Source: Nemertoderma westbladi (Eukaryota > Xenacoelomorpha > Nemertodermatida > Nemertodermatidae). Taken from it: 62,326 nt of DNA. The notes under the pieces are model-generated. The model was not told the origin of the DNA. It ran no database searches and was given only the letters and a program-made list of their open reading frames with translations. Location of the stretch: positions 1 to 62,326 of the forward strand of contig JAUCBJ010007239.1 in NCBI GenBank assembly GCA_032718475.1, given 5' to 3'. Shown one piece after another: positions 42,901-54,900 of the stretch. The position numbers and the translations under genes are program-made. Position 1 is the stretch's first letter. Every line of letters begins with the position of its first letter.

Positions 42901-45900
42901 ATACGATACGAATAAAATACTGCGATACGAAATACGAAAATCCGTTTTCGTATCGTATCGTATCGTGTCCTGTCCGGCATACCGGTATGTTAATTTATTT
43001 TAGATTTTTGTTATTTTAAATTTCTCTCTAAGCCGGTTTAATCAATATATGGTTCAGTTAATATAGTTCCATACTTTCAGTTTCTCTCTTTGAGGTATCA
43101 TACAAACTGCATTAGTTACTTTCGGTTCCACTTTATCCCGCGCAACAACCGGTTCATATTACTTTCAGTTTCTCGTTATCCTGCATAACTCCCGGTACAT
43201 TATTTACTTTCAGTTTCTCGTTATCCTGCATAACTACCGGTACATTATTTACTTTCAGTTTCTCGTTATCCTGCATAACTACCGGTACATTATTTACTTT
43301 CAGTTTCTCGTTATCCTGCAAAACTACCGGTAGATTATTTACTTTCAGTTTCTCGTTATCCTCCATAACTACCGGAAGATTATTTACTTTCAGTTTCTCG
43401 TTATCCTGCATAACTACCGGTACATTATTTACTTTCAGTTTCTCGTTATCCTGCATAACTAACAGTAGATTATTTACTTCAGTTTCTCGTTATCCTTGCA
43501 TAACTACCGGTACATTATTTGCTTTCAGTTTCTGTTTATGGAGGCAGCTGCCGAGGACCACACACAGAACAGGCGGGATCGGGGTTACCAAGGCTACGGA
43601 TTGGGTTCCTCGACCCAGACGGCTAGTAAAGTGAAGGTGGTGGAAACCAACCAATCAGTGACCCCTACGGGCACCTTGGTTACCACTGTGCGGACCCAAG
43701 AGGGGGAAGGGGGCGGGGTAACAGCAGTCGAGTTACAGCAGGGGGAGGCGTCCCCCACATCTGTAGGTGGGTAACATTCGTTATTTAGTAATTTTTTTTA
43801 TAAAGAATACATTATTTTAAAACACTCAATGGTTGGCCAACAAGCTTCCACTCAGTGGTCGACTGCTATATAAGAGGATCGTGAGTGCAGTGACGTGCCT
43901 GTAGGGTGCAGCTGGGTTTTGTCAATAATTTACGACTAAACATTATCGAATGTAAATTTATCTTATTAACTATTATGGAACAGCATCCATTTTCATCAAG
44001 TTTTATCCAGTTTTTGGAATTCCTATTTTTCAGTATTTTTTTAGCAGTACAAACTAAATATGATAATTAATTCAAATTTTCTCAATAATTTTTATAATTT
44101 ACCGTAAAACATCCTTCCGCTAACTAACTATTTCTACATCCTCATCGCCGCCATTTATAGCGTATTCAGGCTCCAGTGTTCTAGAAACCGCTCTCGATAT
44201 TCTGGAACACAGAAGAGAAAGTGTCTCATCTTCCGGGGCCCCGGTTATAAAAACCCAACTGGTTATAACCGGCGTAAATAAGGTAATAAACTACCTCTTT
44301 TTATCCCGGCTAATAAAGACACTCTTTGTTTCCCGGTTAAGCTTCAAGATTAAAGGTTCCCTTTCTATCCCGTTTTTCTAAAGCGTACCTTTACCGCTCC
44401 GGAAACAAAGCATTGAATTGTGTAACCTTAATAAAGTTAGGTTTTATCTCCTCAGTAATAAAGTCAAGCTACTTTCCTCCAGTAATAAAGTAACTTACTT
44501 TATCCCCCAGACACGGTAATACAATTTACCGTTGTATGTCAGAAAAGTACAGCTTAAAATCATGTGAGATAAGAGATAATGTGTCCCTTTTAGTCTCGGG
44601 CAATAAAGTATGTCTTTATGTCCCGGCTATTTAAGTGTCTATGGTTATAAAGTATGGCTTTATGTACCGGTTTATGAATTTTCACTTTGTTGCAACTCTA
44701 TGGGCATGTCGTGTTATTTCCGTGACCATGATTGCTACGCTGTTATGTAAATTCAGATTTTCTACCGAATTTCGGACTTGGAAATGTTTGATCTGGTTTT
44801 TTGTTTATTTATCTTCAAAAAAATTGTAACAGAAAATTAAAATCCAACTCTCTATTATGAAAATTATTAATATTATTAAAGATTTATATTGAAGTTTTCG
44901 CATTCCGAAATATATCACACGAAATATACACCATGTATACTGGAATATAGTCTCGTTAATAGTGTATAAATTGTTTCTTAATGAGATTGTATGAAATTTG
45001 AAACAGATTGAATTTCACCTCCATCCTCTGAGGAGACAGAATTGTGATTTTCTCTTTCAATCTTTATTTTAGCTACAATCGTTTCAACAACTAAACCAAT
45101 CGACTATTATAATAATAATAATAGTTGTTTGTAGCTATATTAATAGATACATTAAGAAAATGTTCTAGAATATGGATGTATTTATTAAATTGAATAAAAA
45201 GCTCATCATATCTCAGCTGTTTTTCAACGAAATTCAGATTGTGTTACATATTTGGAATCCTTGCGCGGCCAGCTTTCCATTGGAACCAACATATCACTAT
45301 ATTGTTCAAGAATGGCGTTGGTGTAGTGGTAGTGTAACTGGTGAAAAGTGGACATTTGAGGGGGGGGGGGGGGGGGGGTGTCCAAGTTTCTGAATTACCA
45401 CACTATATTCCAGGTCATGGTGTAGTTGCGTAGCAATCATAAACAATCTGGGTTCTGGTTACTCTTACGCCATCTCGTGTTTCTGCATGGTATTTGTTTT
45501 CTTCATATCATTTGATCTTTCGATTGGGGCATATTATTCATAACTCTAAATGGTATAGTTTATATTGGTGTTATTGGATAACTTTATTTCTCTCCCCAAT
45601 CTGTATCCTAACTATCTAACTCTATATGCTTTATTATCCTGACTCTATAAAACTCTGTGAGTGTTGGGTAGGCCAGTGCGGATAGAACCAGGAATATGAG
45701 TCGCTAAGTTGGTCAGAATGTAGCGGTTAGAAATAGCTCTTACAGTTAGTTAGTTTTCTAACGGACGACAGTTTTAATAAGAAATTAACAGCTGGAGTCT
45801 TAAATAGCTAACCTCAGGGAAGCAGCACCTAAAACTCCCGCCAATCATGGTTCCGTACCGACTATGGACTCGTGTTCGAATATGTACAACACCACGTGTC

Positions 45901-48900
45901 GTTTATTTTCAGACGATTCAGCTGACATTGTATTGGAGTCAGATGTTACACAGGTAATACCTGAACCTGATATTAATAAGTAATAGTTTCAGTTTATAGT
46001 ATAGTAAGTTGTTGCCATGGAGTTCTACAGGATTATATAATCAGACATTAATTAAGTTTCATATCCTGTTTTCATTTGTATCCCGACGCATTATGTTTGA
46101 AGGATATTATAATTTTTGTTCTACTTAACATTGAATAGTAACAATATCTTATCGTTTTTACCCCACTTGCTAATTCAATGCTACTTTTGCCTAACTTATA
46201 TGAGTAACTCCATCTGCTTATACATTCGCGTAACATTGCATGGTTTATTTGCTTAACTTTCTAGAAAATGTTTTGAGTTGGAATGTTTTTTTTTATGTGT
46301 CTGAAGCTGAATCTACAAATTAGTTAATTATTTACTTTCAGTTCCTCTTAACCAGCATTACCATCGGTTGGGTAAATATAAAGATGAAAAGGAAGTGATG
46401 AATTAGGGGATTGGGGGGGGGGGGGGGGGGGGGGTACGTACTGGCTTTTTAATTTTTTTCAAAATTATTTTTTTATTTCATTTAGAACAGATTTCTATCA
46501 AGATTCCAAATTTGAACACCATTTAGTAAGATCTTTTTTTTACGTCATACAGTATGGCTGTATAATGCAATAGTATTAAATATAAAGCATACTATTTATT
46601 TGTCTAAAAAAATCCCCTATATGGGATTTTCGGGGTCGGTGACTTAATTCCTTATGTCAGTATTCAAATTCGGCCTCGTCGTTTCTGTCTGTTTGCCTGT
46701 CAGTCTGTCCATCAAAACATATCCGACACCGACAGCCTTCAGACAATTTGGAAGTCCTCAAATGTGAAGACTGACACTCGAAATGAATTCTGCGACCAGT
46801 AAAACCCCTATAAAACTAAATTTTTAGCTAGATGGTGTGCGCTTTTCTTATATTTGACGGACAGATTATCGGATAGTCAGATAGACCGACAGACAGACTA
46901 ACTAGATTTAATTAAACGTAAAAACTGACCTCAGAATTGAAATCACGACCAGGAAAACCCCCATAGAAATAATCTTAGCCTCATGGTTTTGTGCTTTCTT
47001 TGTTTCTAGATATTGACAGAAATTCTTACATATTATTAGCAGACAATTTTTGCGCGGGAAGGTTCAAACTTTAAAGGCAATTATCTCGGCATCCCATTTC
47101 ATTCATTTTTAAATCACTACCCTTTCGCCATTTTTAATTTGTAAGTTTTTGGTATCAAATGAAAGCTACTATAGTGCTGTACTAAAGCGCACAAGTTCAC
47201 CCAAAATCGATCTTACGTTGACTTCCAAGCCAGTACCCCACCCCCCCCCCCCCCCCCCCCCTTCCCTTAACCCCTTAACGAATTATCCCGAATAAACTCG
47301 GGTTCAAGAAAATGGATAATGCAGACTAACCCGAGTTAACTCGTGCAAACAGTTTTCTGTTGAAAACTGAAACCAAACTCGAATATAGCCGTGAATTATT
47401 TGATTGGATATCTAAAAATAGCTTACCTTAGCCAAGTGGAAAACTTTAACAATGATATAGATGCTGATTTGTGATTGGTTTTATGACGTAAATGGATTGT
47501 TTGTGGCCTCTATGAGAGACACAACTTCCAGCCCTGCAGATCAATTTCTTATTGGTTCTGTTCCAGCAATAATAACTTAGTCAGGTATGGGTAGTTACAA
47601 CAATAACATGCAGATCTATTGTATATTGGAGATTTCATTATTTACATTCTTCATTCTTTATATTTTATCCTTTATTTGTTTTGTTACCGGTACGTTGCCG
47701 AATTACTTTTTAGAATTATAATTTTATATTATTTCTAAATATATTTTTTCATTATGTCGGACTCCGACAGTCAATCTGAGAGTGGAGATACATTTAGTAG
47801 ATTTAGCAGTAGTGAGTACAATTCATCAGATTCGGAATTTTCACACTTATCAAGTGAATCAGACTCCACGGATAATGGGTTAGAGAGCTGTCGAGTTTGG
47901 AACGAGTTGAAGGATCCTCAACCGGCACCACCAAGGTATCCATTCACAAGTAAATCCTCACTGAATTTTACACTTACACAGGGTGGGGACGTGATGGAAT
48001 TTTTCAATCTGTTTTATGATGATGCTCTAGTAGATAGTATTGCCACTGAGACGAATCGGTATGCAGCCCAGAACAATCAGTCTTGGCAACCTACAACTGG
48101 GGCAGAAATTCGTGTCTTTTTTGCCCTAACAATGCTTCAAGGCATTATAAATAAACCGGACTATTGGATGTACTGGACAAAACGTCCGGTGATAGCTACC
48201 CCGATTTTTAAAGACTATGCTTCTAAATCGTTTCAAGGCTTTGAATAAAAATCTTCATTTTACAGATAATGAGACTTTTGACCCCGAGACCCACCCGAAT
48301 CCAAAACTCAATAAAGTTTGGCCAATATATCTAAACCTGAACGAGAAATTCCAGGCACTGTATACAATGGGACGTGACGTAACAATAGATGAAAGTCTAA
48401 TGTTATACAAAGGCCGACTGGGTTGGGTACAGTATATCCCCCTGAAACGTGCCAGATTTGGTATCAAGTTTTACATGTTATGTGAGTCTGAATCGGGATA
48501 CGTTTGGTCTTTCATTCTTTACACGGGTAAGGGTACAGTCCTAGATAATGAGTACAAGGACTGGCCTCTTGGTTCACAAGTTGTTATGACTATGATGAAG
48601 CCTTTATTGGGACAGGGTTATTGTCTCACCACAGACAATTTTTATACGTCACCAGCCCTTGCGGACTTACTGATAAAACATAAAACAGATACCTATGGGA
48701 CAGTACGAGTTACCCGAAAAGAAATGCCAGTACAAATAAAAAATAAAAAATTGAAGAAGGGTCAGATTATCGCTATGCAACGTGGCAAAGTGATAACGCT
48801 GAAGTGGAAAGATAAACGAGATGTCTCACTTCTGTCTACGATCCATTCATCTGACATGGTCGAGAAAGAACGGAAGAATCAGACTCTGATGATACCAAAA

Positions 48901-51900
48901 ATAGTTGAAGATTATAACAATACTATGGGTGGGACAGATCGTGCGGACCAGGGAATGTCCAGCTACAGCATAATCCGGAAACGTGGGAAGAAATACTATA
49001 AAAAACTCCATAGTCGCTTCCTTGAACTTTGCGTGTGGAACTCATTTGTTTTATTCAAAAAGTCGGGCTATGGACAAAAGCACTTGGAGTTCAGGTTGTC
49101 GCTTATTGAAAGATTGATAGAGACCTACAAGACTGACCCAGTTGCTAGACCAAGGGGGCGGCCATCTTTGTCTGATAATCCTGCCCGCCTTAGCGAACGC
49201 CATTTCCCTGATATAATACCATCCACAACGAAGAAAAATCCGACCAGAGTTTGTGTTGTTTGTTCCAAGAAGAAGGACTCCAGGGGGAAAAAGGTGCGCC
49301 GTGAATCCCGCTATTACTGTAAGGATTGTGATGCTCCACTATGTGTAGTTCCGTGTTTCCGTGAATATCACACAAAAGTTCTATAAGTTTTGAAAATCTA
49401 GATAGGCCCAGATCCAGTAGATAACTGGTATACAACTGGTACAACAGTTGCCAAGTTCGCGTTGTAAGCTACTGTAGGTGGTTAAGCTTATGTCAGATTT
49501 GTTCAATGAATTATTGTCTTATACTGAATAAATAAAAACGGTGGTATACAAATATTCATTCAGTTTCCACTGCCGAATAAATACCCTAAGTATAAAGTAA
49601 TAAATACTGAGAGTATAAATTACTGATTCGTTACCTAAATCGTGTAAGAGCTCGGAAGTAGCTGTAATGTTGTCAAGTTACAAATTATTTCAAAAACTGA
49701 CAATTTTGTCTGACAAACAGACAACCCTCAAATCAGTCTTACAAACAAACGAGAAAACACACTGGACAGAAAAGTGTGCAGTAAGCTTGTTTTACAAAGA
49801 GTCATTCGAGATGCAGTCCACAGATTTTCAAAAATTTCAGTAAATACTGATGTCTACACAAGCAAATGCACAGATAAACAGACCGACGGACAGACAAACA
49901 GACCGACGGACAGACAAACAGACTTTCAGACAACTAGACGAAGAGTAAACAGATCGACATACTTCAGAACAACTATTATAGAACTAGATGAAAGAAATAA
50001 AAATATACTGTATGTGCTTGGAAATTTTGTCATTGTGTGTAAAAAATACAAATAGTTGCACTTTTTTTGTTTCAGAAATCTGACAAATTTTGTCGGACAA
50101 CAACAGATGTACAAACAGACTTATAGTACAGACTTTAGTGTGAACGTTATATATCAAACCAATAATTATATGGTGCACACATTTTCATTATTATCATGTT
50201 ATTTTTTCGCGAATTTACATGATTATTTCATGCACGAGTTAACTCGGGATGAGTTCTTGATAGCTTATAGAAGGCTGGGTATTTCACTAAATAATGCATA
50301 TATTTTACTGGAAATATATTTTTTTTCATCCGCTAGTTATAGGCTATCGAAAATGACAATAAAAAAATTAGGTCATTTTTTGACAGGTTGCCGCTAAAAA
50401 AGTGGTTCGTTAAGAGGTTAATAGGCTATTTTACTAATTGTTGGGTAACTCCCTCTCTGTTTACCATCGCGTAACATTGCATGATGTATTTGCCTAACTA
50501 ATGTTTTTTGTTGTACTGTTTTATCGACTTTGTTAAGCTATGTTCATTAATTTTTTAACCTTCTAGAATTTTTATTATAAGTTGTATTTTTACATACTTT
50601 ATCTACTCGAATTCAATATATCAAAAGACCTAGGACGGTTTATGGGCATTTACTGATGTGTAATGGACAACTAACAGGAAAGGACTGCGATGGATGTTAT
50701 GGACACAAACTGTTTGCATTTTTCGGATATACTGGACATGGACCAGCTTGACCGTTTTTTTTATCTTCATCAACTATATCTGCGGACACAGTTTCTGGAC
50801 ACTGAAATGATCAAGAATTTGACTAAAGGTGATTCAGTGATGTGAAATAGTATATGGACAACTATTATTATACTGGACATCGTTATGGACTAGTATAGAC
50901 ACAATTAGTGATGGACTACTGTTTCTTTCTATACAGACAGGTCCTGCACAAAGTTAATGGACTAGTTTAGTAATATACACTGAACGGACATGGATAAGAT
51001 AAGTTTTAGATGGATTTTATACAATATAGAAGACATATAGTTAATGGACGGATTTCATACAAATACCTCCCTAGAGACACATAGATATATTTATTGACTA
51101 AAATAATATTATTATTTAGGTGAAGAAAAACCCGACAAAAGATCATTCGCACAAAATAATAATATAAACAGAACAAATTCTAAAGGTTTTACTCCTACAA
51201 TTAATTTTTCAGCCCAATATAAGACATAAAAACGACACACTTTTGACACACCTTACAATTTTTTTTTAATTTGACTACCCAAACTGGTTAACCCAGCTTT
51301 CTCCAAATATTTATTGCATCTATTCATAAATACATTTATTATAACTGGTAAATAAATTTATCTCCCTCCACAGGCGGCTATAGACACCTCGGTACAGACG
51401 GTTGAATCGACCCTCCCTCACCGATCCGGCTCCGGCTCCGGCTCCGGCTCCGGCCGCAGTGCTAGTCGGGGTCGCGTCCGGGATCCGTCACCCGGACGAA
51501 TCCGTCGGTTCTTCAACCTCCGCCGCGAGCGCAGCGCCGACTCGCGGCCGCTAGGGGAATCGGCTAGTCCGCGGATTCTCGTTAAACTGCAGCCCAAAGA
51601 CGCCAGTCTACGTAGGAGTCCCAACAGTTTGTCCCCAACGGGTTAGTTGGTCCCAACAGTTTGTCTCCAATGGGTCAGTTAGTCTCAACAGTTTGTCCCC
51701 AACGGGTAGTTAGTAGGAACAGCGACCATGTTAAGAATTCCACCAGGTTTTCACTTTTCGGTCGAAATTTTATTGAAATTTCGTCTATGACAAATTTGTT
51801 TTTTTTTCTCCTTATCATCATGTGTTTTATAGCGCTTATTTCTATCTTATAACCTGTACATATACGATTTCGTTTATTGTTTTGGTTAGATTCAGCCGTC

Positions 51901-54900
51901 TGTAAACTGGGTTTTTAGATTCAGCCGTCTGTAAACTGGGTTTTTAGATTCAGCCGTCTGTAAACTGGGTTTTTAGATTCAGCCGTCTGTAAACTGGGTT
52001 TTTAGATTCAGCCGTCTGTAAACTGGGTTTTTAGATTCAGCCGTCTATAAACTGGGTTTTTAGATTCAGCCGTCTGTAAACTGTGTTTTTAGATTCAGCT
52101 GTCTGTAAACTGGGTTTTTAGATACAGACGTCTGTAAACTGGGTTTTTAGATTCAGCCGTCTGTAAAATGGGTTTTTAGATTCAGCCGTCTGTAAACTGG
52201 ATTTTTAGATTCAGCCGTCTGTAAACTGGGTTTTTAGATTCAGCCGTCTGTAAACTGGGTTTTTAGATTCAGCCGTCTGTAAACTGGGTTTTTAGATTCA
52301 GCCGTCTGTAAACTGGGTTTTTAGATTCAGCCGTCTGTAAACTGGGTTTTTAGATTCAGCCGTCTGTAAACTGGGTTTTTAGATTCAGCCGTCTGTAAAC
52401 TGGGTTTTTAGATTCAGCCGTCTCTAAACTGGGTTTTTAGATTCATCCGTCTGTAAACTGGGTTTTTAGATGCGGCCGTCTGTAAACTGGGTTTTTAGAT
52501 TCAGCCGTCTGTAAACTGGGTTTTTAGATTCAGCCGTCTGTAAACTGGGTTTTTAGATTCAGCCGTCTGTAAACTGGGTTTTTAGATTCAGCCGTCTGTA
52601 AACTGGGTTTTTAGATTCAGCCGTCTGTAAACTGGGTTTTTAGATTCAGCCGTCTGTAAACTGGGTTTTTAGATTCAGCCGTCTGTAAACTGGGTTTTTA
52701 GATTCAGCCGTCTGTAAACTGGATTTTTAGATTCAGCCGTCTGTAAACTGGGTTTTTAGATTCAGCCGTCTGTAAACTGGGTTTTTAGATTCAGCCGTCT
52801 GTAAACTGTGTTTTTAGATTCAGCCGTCTGTAAACTGGGTTTTTAGATTCAGCCGTCTGTAAACTGGGTTTTTAGATTCAGCCGTCTGTAAACTGGGTTT
52901 TTAGATTCAGCCGTCTGTTAACTGGGTTTTTAGATTCAGCCGTCTGTAAACTGGGTTTTTAGATTCAGCCGTCTGTAAACTGGGTTTTTAGATTCAGCCG
53001 TCTGTAAACTGGGTTTTTAGATTCAGCCGTCTGTAAACTGGGTTTTTAGATTCAGCCGTCTGTAAACTGGGTTTTTAGATTCAGCCGTCTGTAAACTGGG
53101 TTTTTAGATTCAGCCGTCTATAAACTGGGTTTTTAGATTCAGCCGTCTGTAAACTGTGTTTTTAGATTCAGCTGTCTGTAAACTGGGTTTTTAGATACAG
53201 ACGTCTGTAAACTGGGTTTTTAGATTCAGCCGTCTGTAAAATGGGTTTTTAGATTCAGCCGTCTGTAAACTGGATTTTTAGATTCAGCCGTCTGTAAACT
53301 GGGTTTTTAGATTCAGCCGTCTGTAAACTGGGTTTTTAGATTCAGCCGTCTGTAAACTGGGTTTTTAGATTCAGCCGTCTGTAAACTGGGTTTTTAGATT
53401 CAGCCGTCTGTAAACTGGGTTTTTAGATTCAGCCGTCTGTAAACTGGGTTTTTAGATTCAGCCGTCTGTAAACTGGGTTTTTAGATTCAGCCGTCTCTAA
53501 ACTGGGTTTTTAGATTCATCCGTCTGTAAACTGGGTTTTTAGATGCGGCCGTCTGTAAACTGGGTTTTTAGATTCAGCCGTCTGTAAACTGGGTTTTTAG
53601 ATTCAGCCGTCTGTAAACTGGGTTTTTAGATTCAGCCGTCTGTAAACTGGGTTTTTAGATTCAGCCGTCTGTAAACTGGGTTTTTAGATTCAGCCGTCTG
53701 TAAACTGGGTTTTTAGATTCAGCCGTCTGTAAACTGGGTTTTTAGATTCAGCCGTCTGTAAACTGGGTTTTTAGATTCAGCCGTCTGTAAACTGGATTTT
53801 TAGATTCAGCCGTCTGTAAACTGGGTTTTTAGATTCAGCCGTCTGTAAACTGGGTTTTTAGATTCAGCCGTCTGTAAACTGTGTTTTTAGATTCAGCCGT
53901 CTGTAAACTGGGTTTTTAGATTCAGCCGTCTGTAAACTGGGTTTTTAGATTCAGCCGTCTGTAAACTGGGTTTTTAGATTCAGCCGTCTGTTAACTGGGT
54001 TTTTAGATTCAGCCGTCTGTAAACTGGGTTTTTAGATTCAGCCGTCTGTAAACTGGGTTTTTAGATTCAGCCGTCTGTAAACTGGGTTTTTAGATTCAGC
54101 CGTCTGTAAACTGGGTTTTTAGATTCAGCCGTCTGTAAACTGGGTTTTTAGATTCAGCCGTCTGTAAACTGGGTTTTTAGATTCAGCCGTCTGTAAACTG
54201 GGTTTTTAGAGAATACTTGGTATTGGGGTCAACTACAAAGTGAAATATAACAGCAGAAATGATATTTCACATGACATGTGGGCCTCGAACAGTCTGTTCG
54301 ACAGTCTGGGCGTCCCTATTCTAAATAGTCTACCGGTACCGGTTCATTTATAAAACTGAAATTGAAACTATTTCTACTTCCAGCGCTCCCTATTACTATT
54401 ACTGACCATGAGGGTACTGCTACAGCCTCGGTACCGGTACCCGAGCCAGTTCAACCCTCAGACACAGAATCCGCCCCGTCCCTCCCAGAATCAGCTCCCG
54501 CACTGCCAGAATCAGCTCCCACACTGCCAGAATCAGCAGAGCAGTCGAATTTATTGCCTCTGATTGCCGGTTCCGTTTCGGAATACAGTAATCTGTCGAG
54601 CCTACCAGGCAAGTGGCATCGCCTAGAAACTAACCACTCACTCACTAACTAGGATTGTTTTCCGCTTGATTATAATTTGTATTAAAAATATTACATATAT
54701 TTTATTGTTAAAATTTACATTATTTATCGCTCAGTCAATGGGCTAGCGGTAAATAAGATTTAATTATTTACCTAGGTAAATGGGGATTATTGCTCTTCAA
54801 TCAGTCAACTTTGTACTGTTATTATAGGAAGACTGTTATTATAGGAATGTGTCTAGGGGTACGAGAAACACTGAGAAATAGGCGTTCAAAGATTGCAAGA

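Larger units (their letters stand above)
38016..42985. mobile_element. hAT-like non-autonomous element, about 4.95 kb
   Basis: The ends share GGACAGGA(T/C)ACGATACGATACG in inverted orientation and are rich in subterminal ATACGA motifs. Eight-base flanks CCTACCGG (38016-38023) and CATACCGG (42978-42985) match at seven positions, in line with the 8-bp duplication of hAT elements. No transposase is present. It begins about 50 bp after exon 2 of the C2 gene and is filled with later insertions. Confidence 0.6.
47267..50421 (+). mobile_element. piggyBac-type DNA transposon
   Basis: Flanked by TTAA (47267-47270 and 50418-50421), the hallmark piggyBac target. The ends are inverted copies: TTAACC(C/T)CTTAACGAA. 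Subterminal inverted copies of CCCGAGTTAACTCGTGC lie at about 47330-47346 and 50231-50247. It carries one transposase with a single frameshift. It inserted in intron 4 of the C2 gene in the sense orientation. Confidence 0.92.

Noticed and set aside
43154-43456. Minus-strand ORF of QDNEKLKVNNVPVV repeats
   Set aside because: It is the complement of the 45-bp acceptor-like array, and the gene evidence is on the plus strand.
51418-51624. Minus-strand ORF with PEPEPEP repeat
   Set aside because: It is the shadow of exon 5, whose frame and splice sites fit the plus-strand gene.
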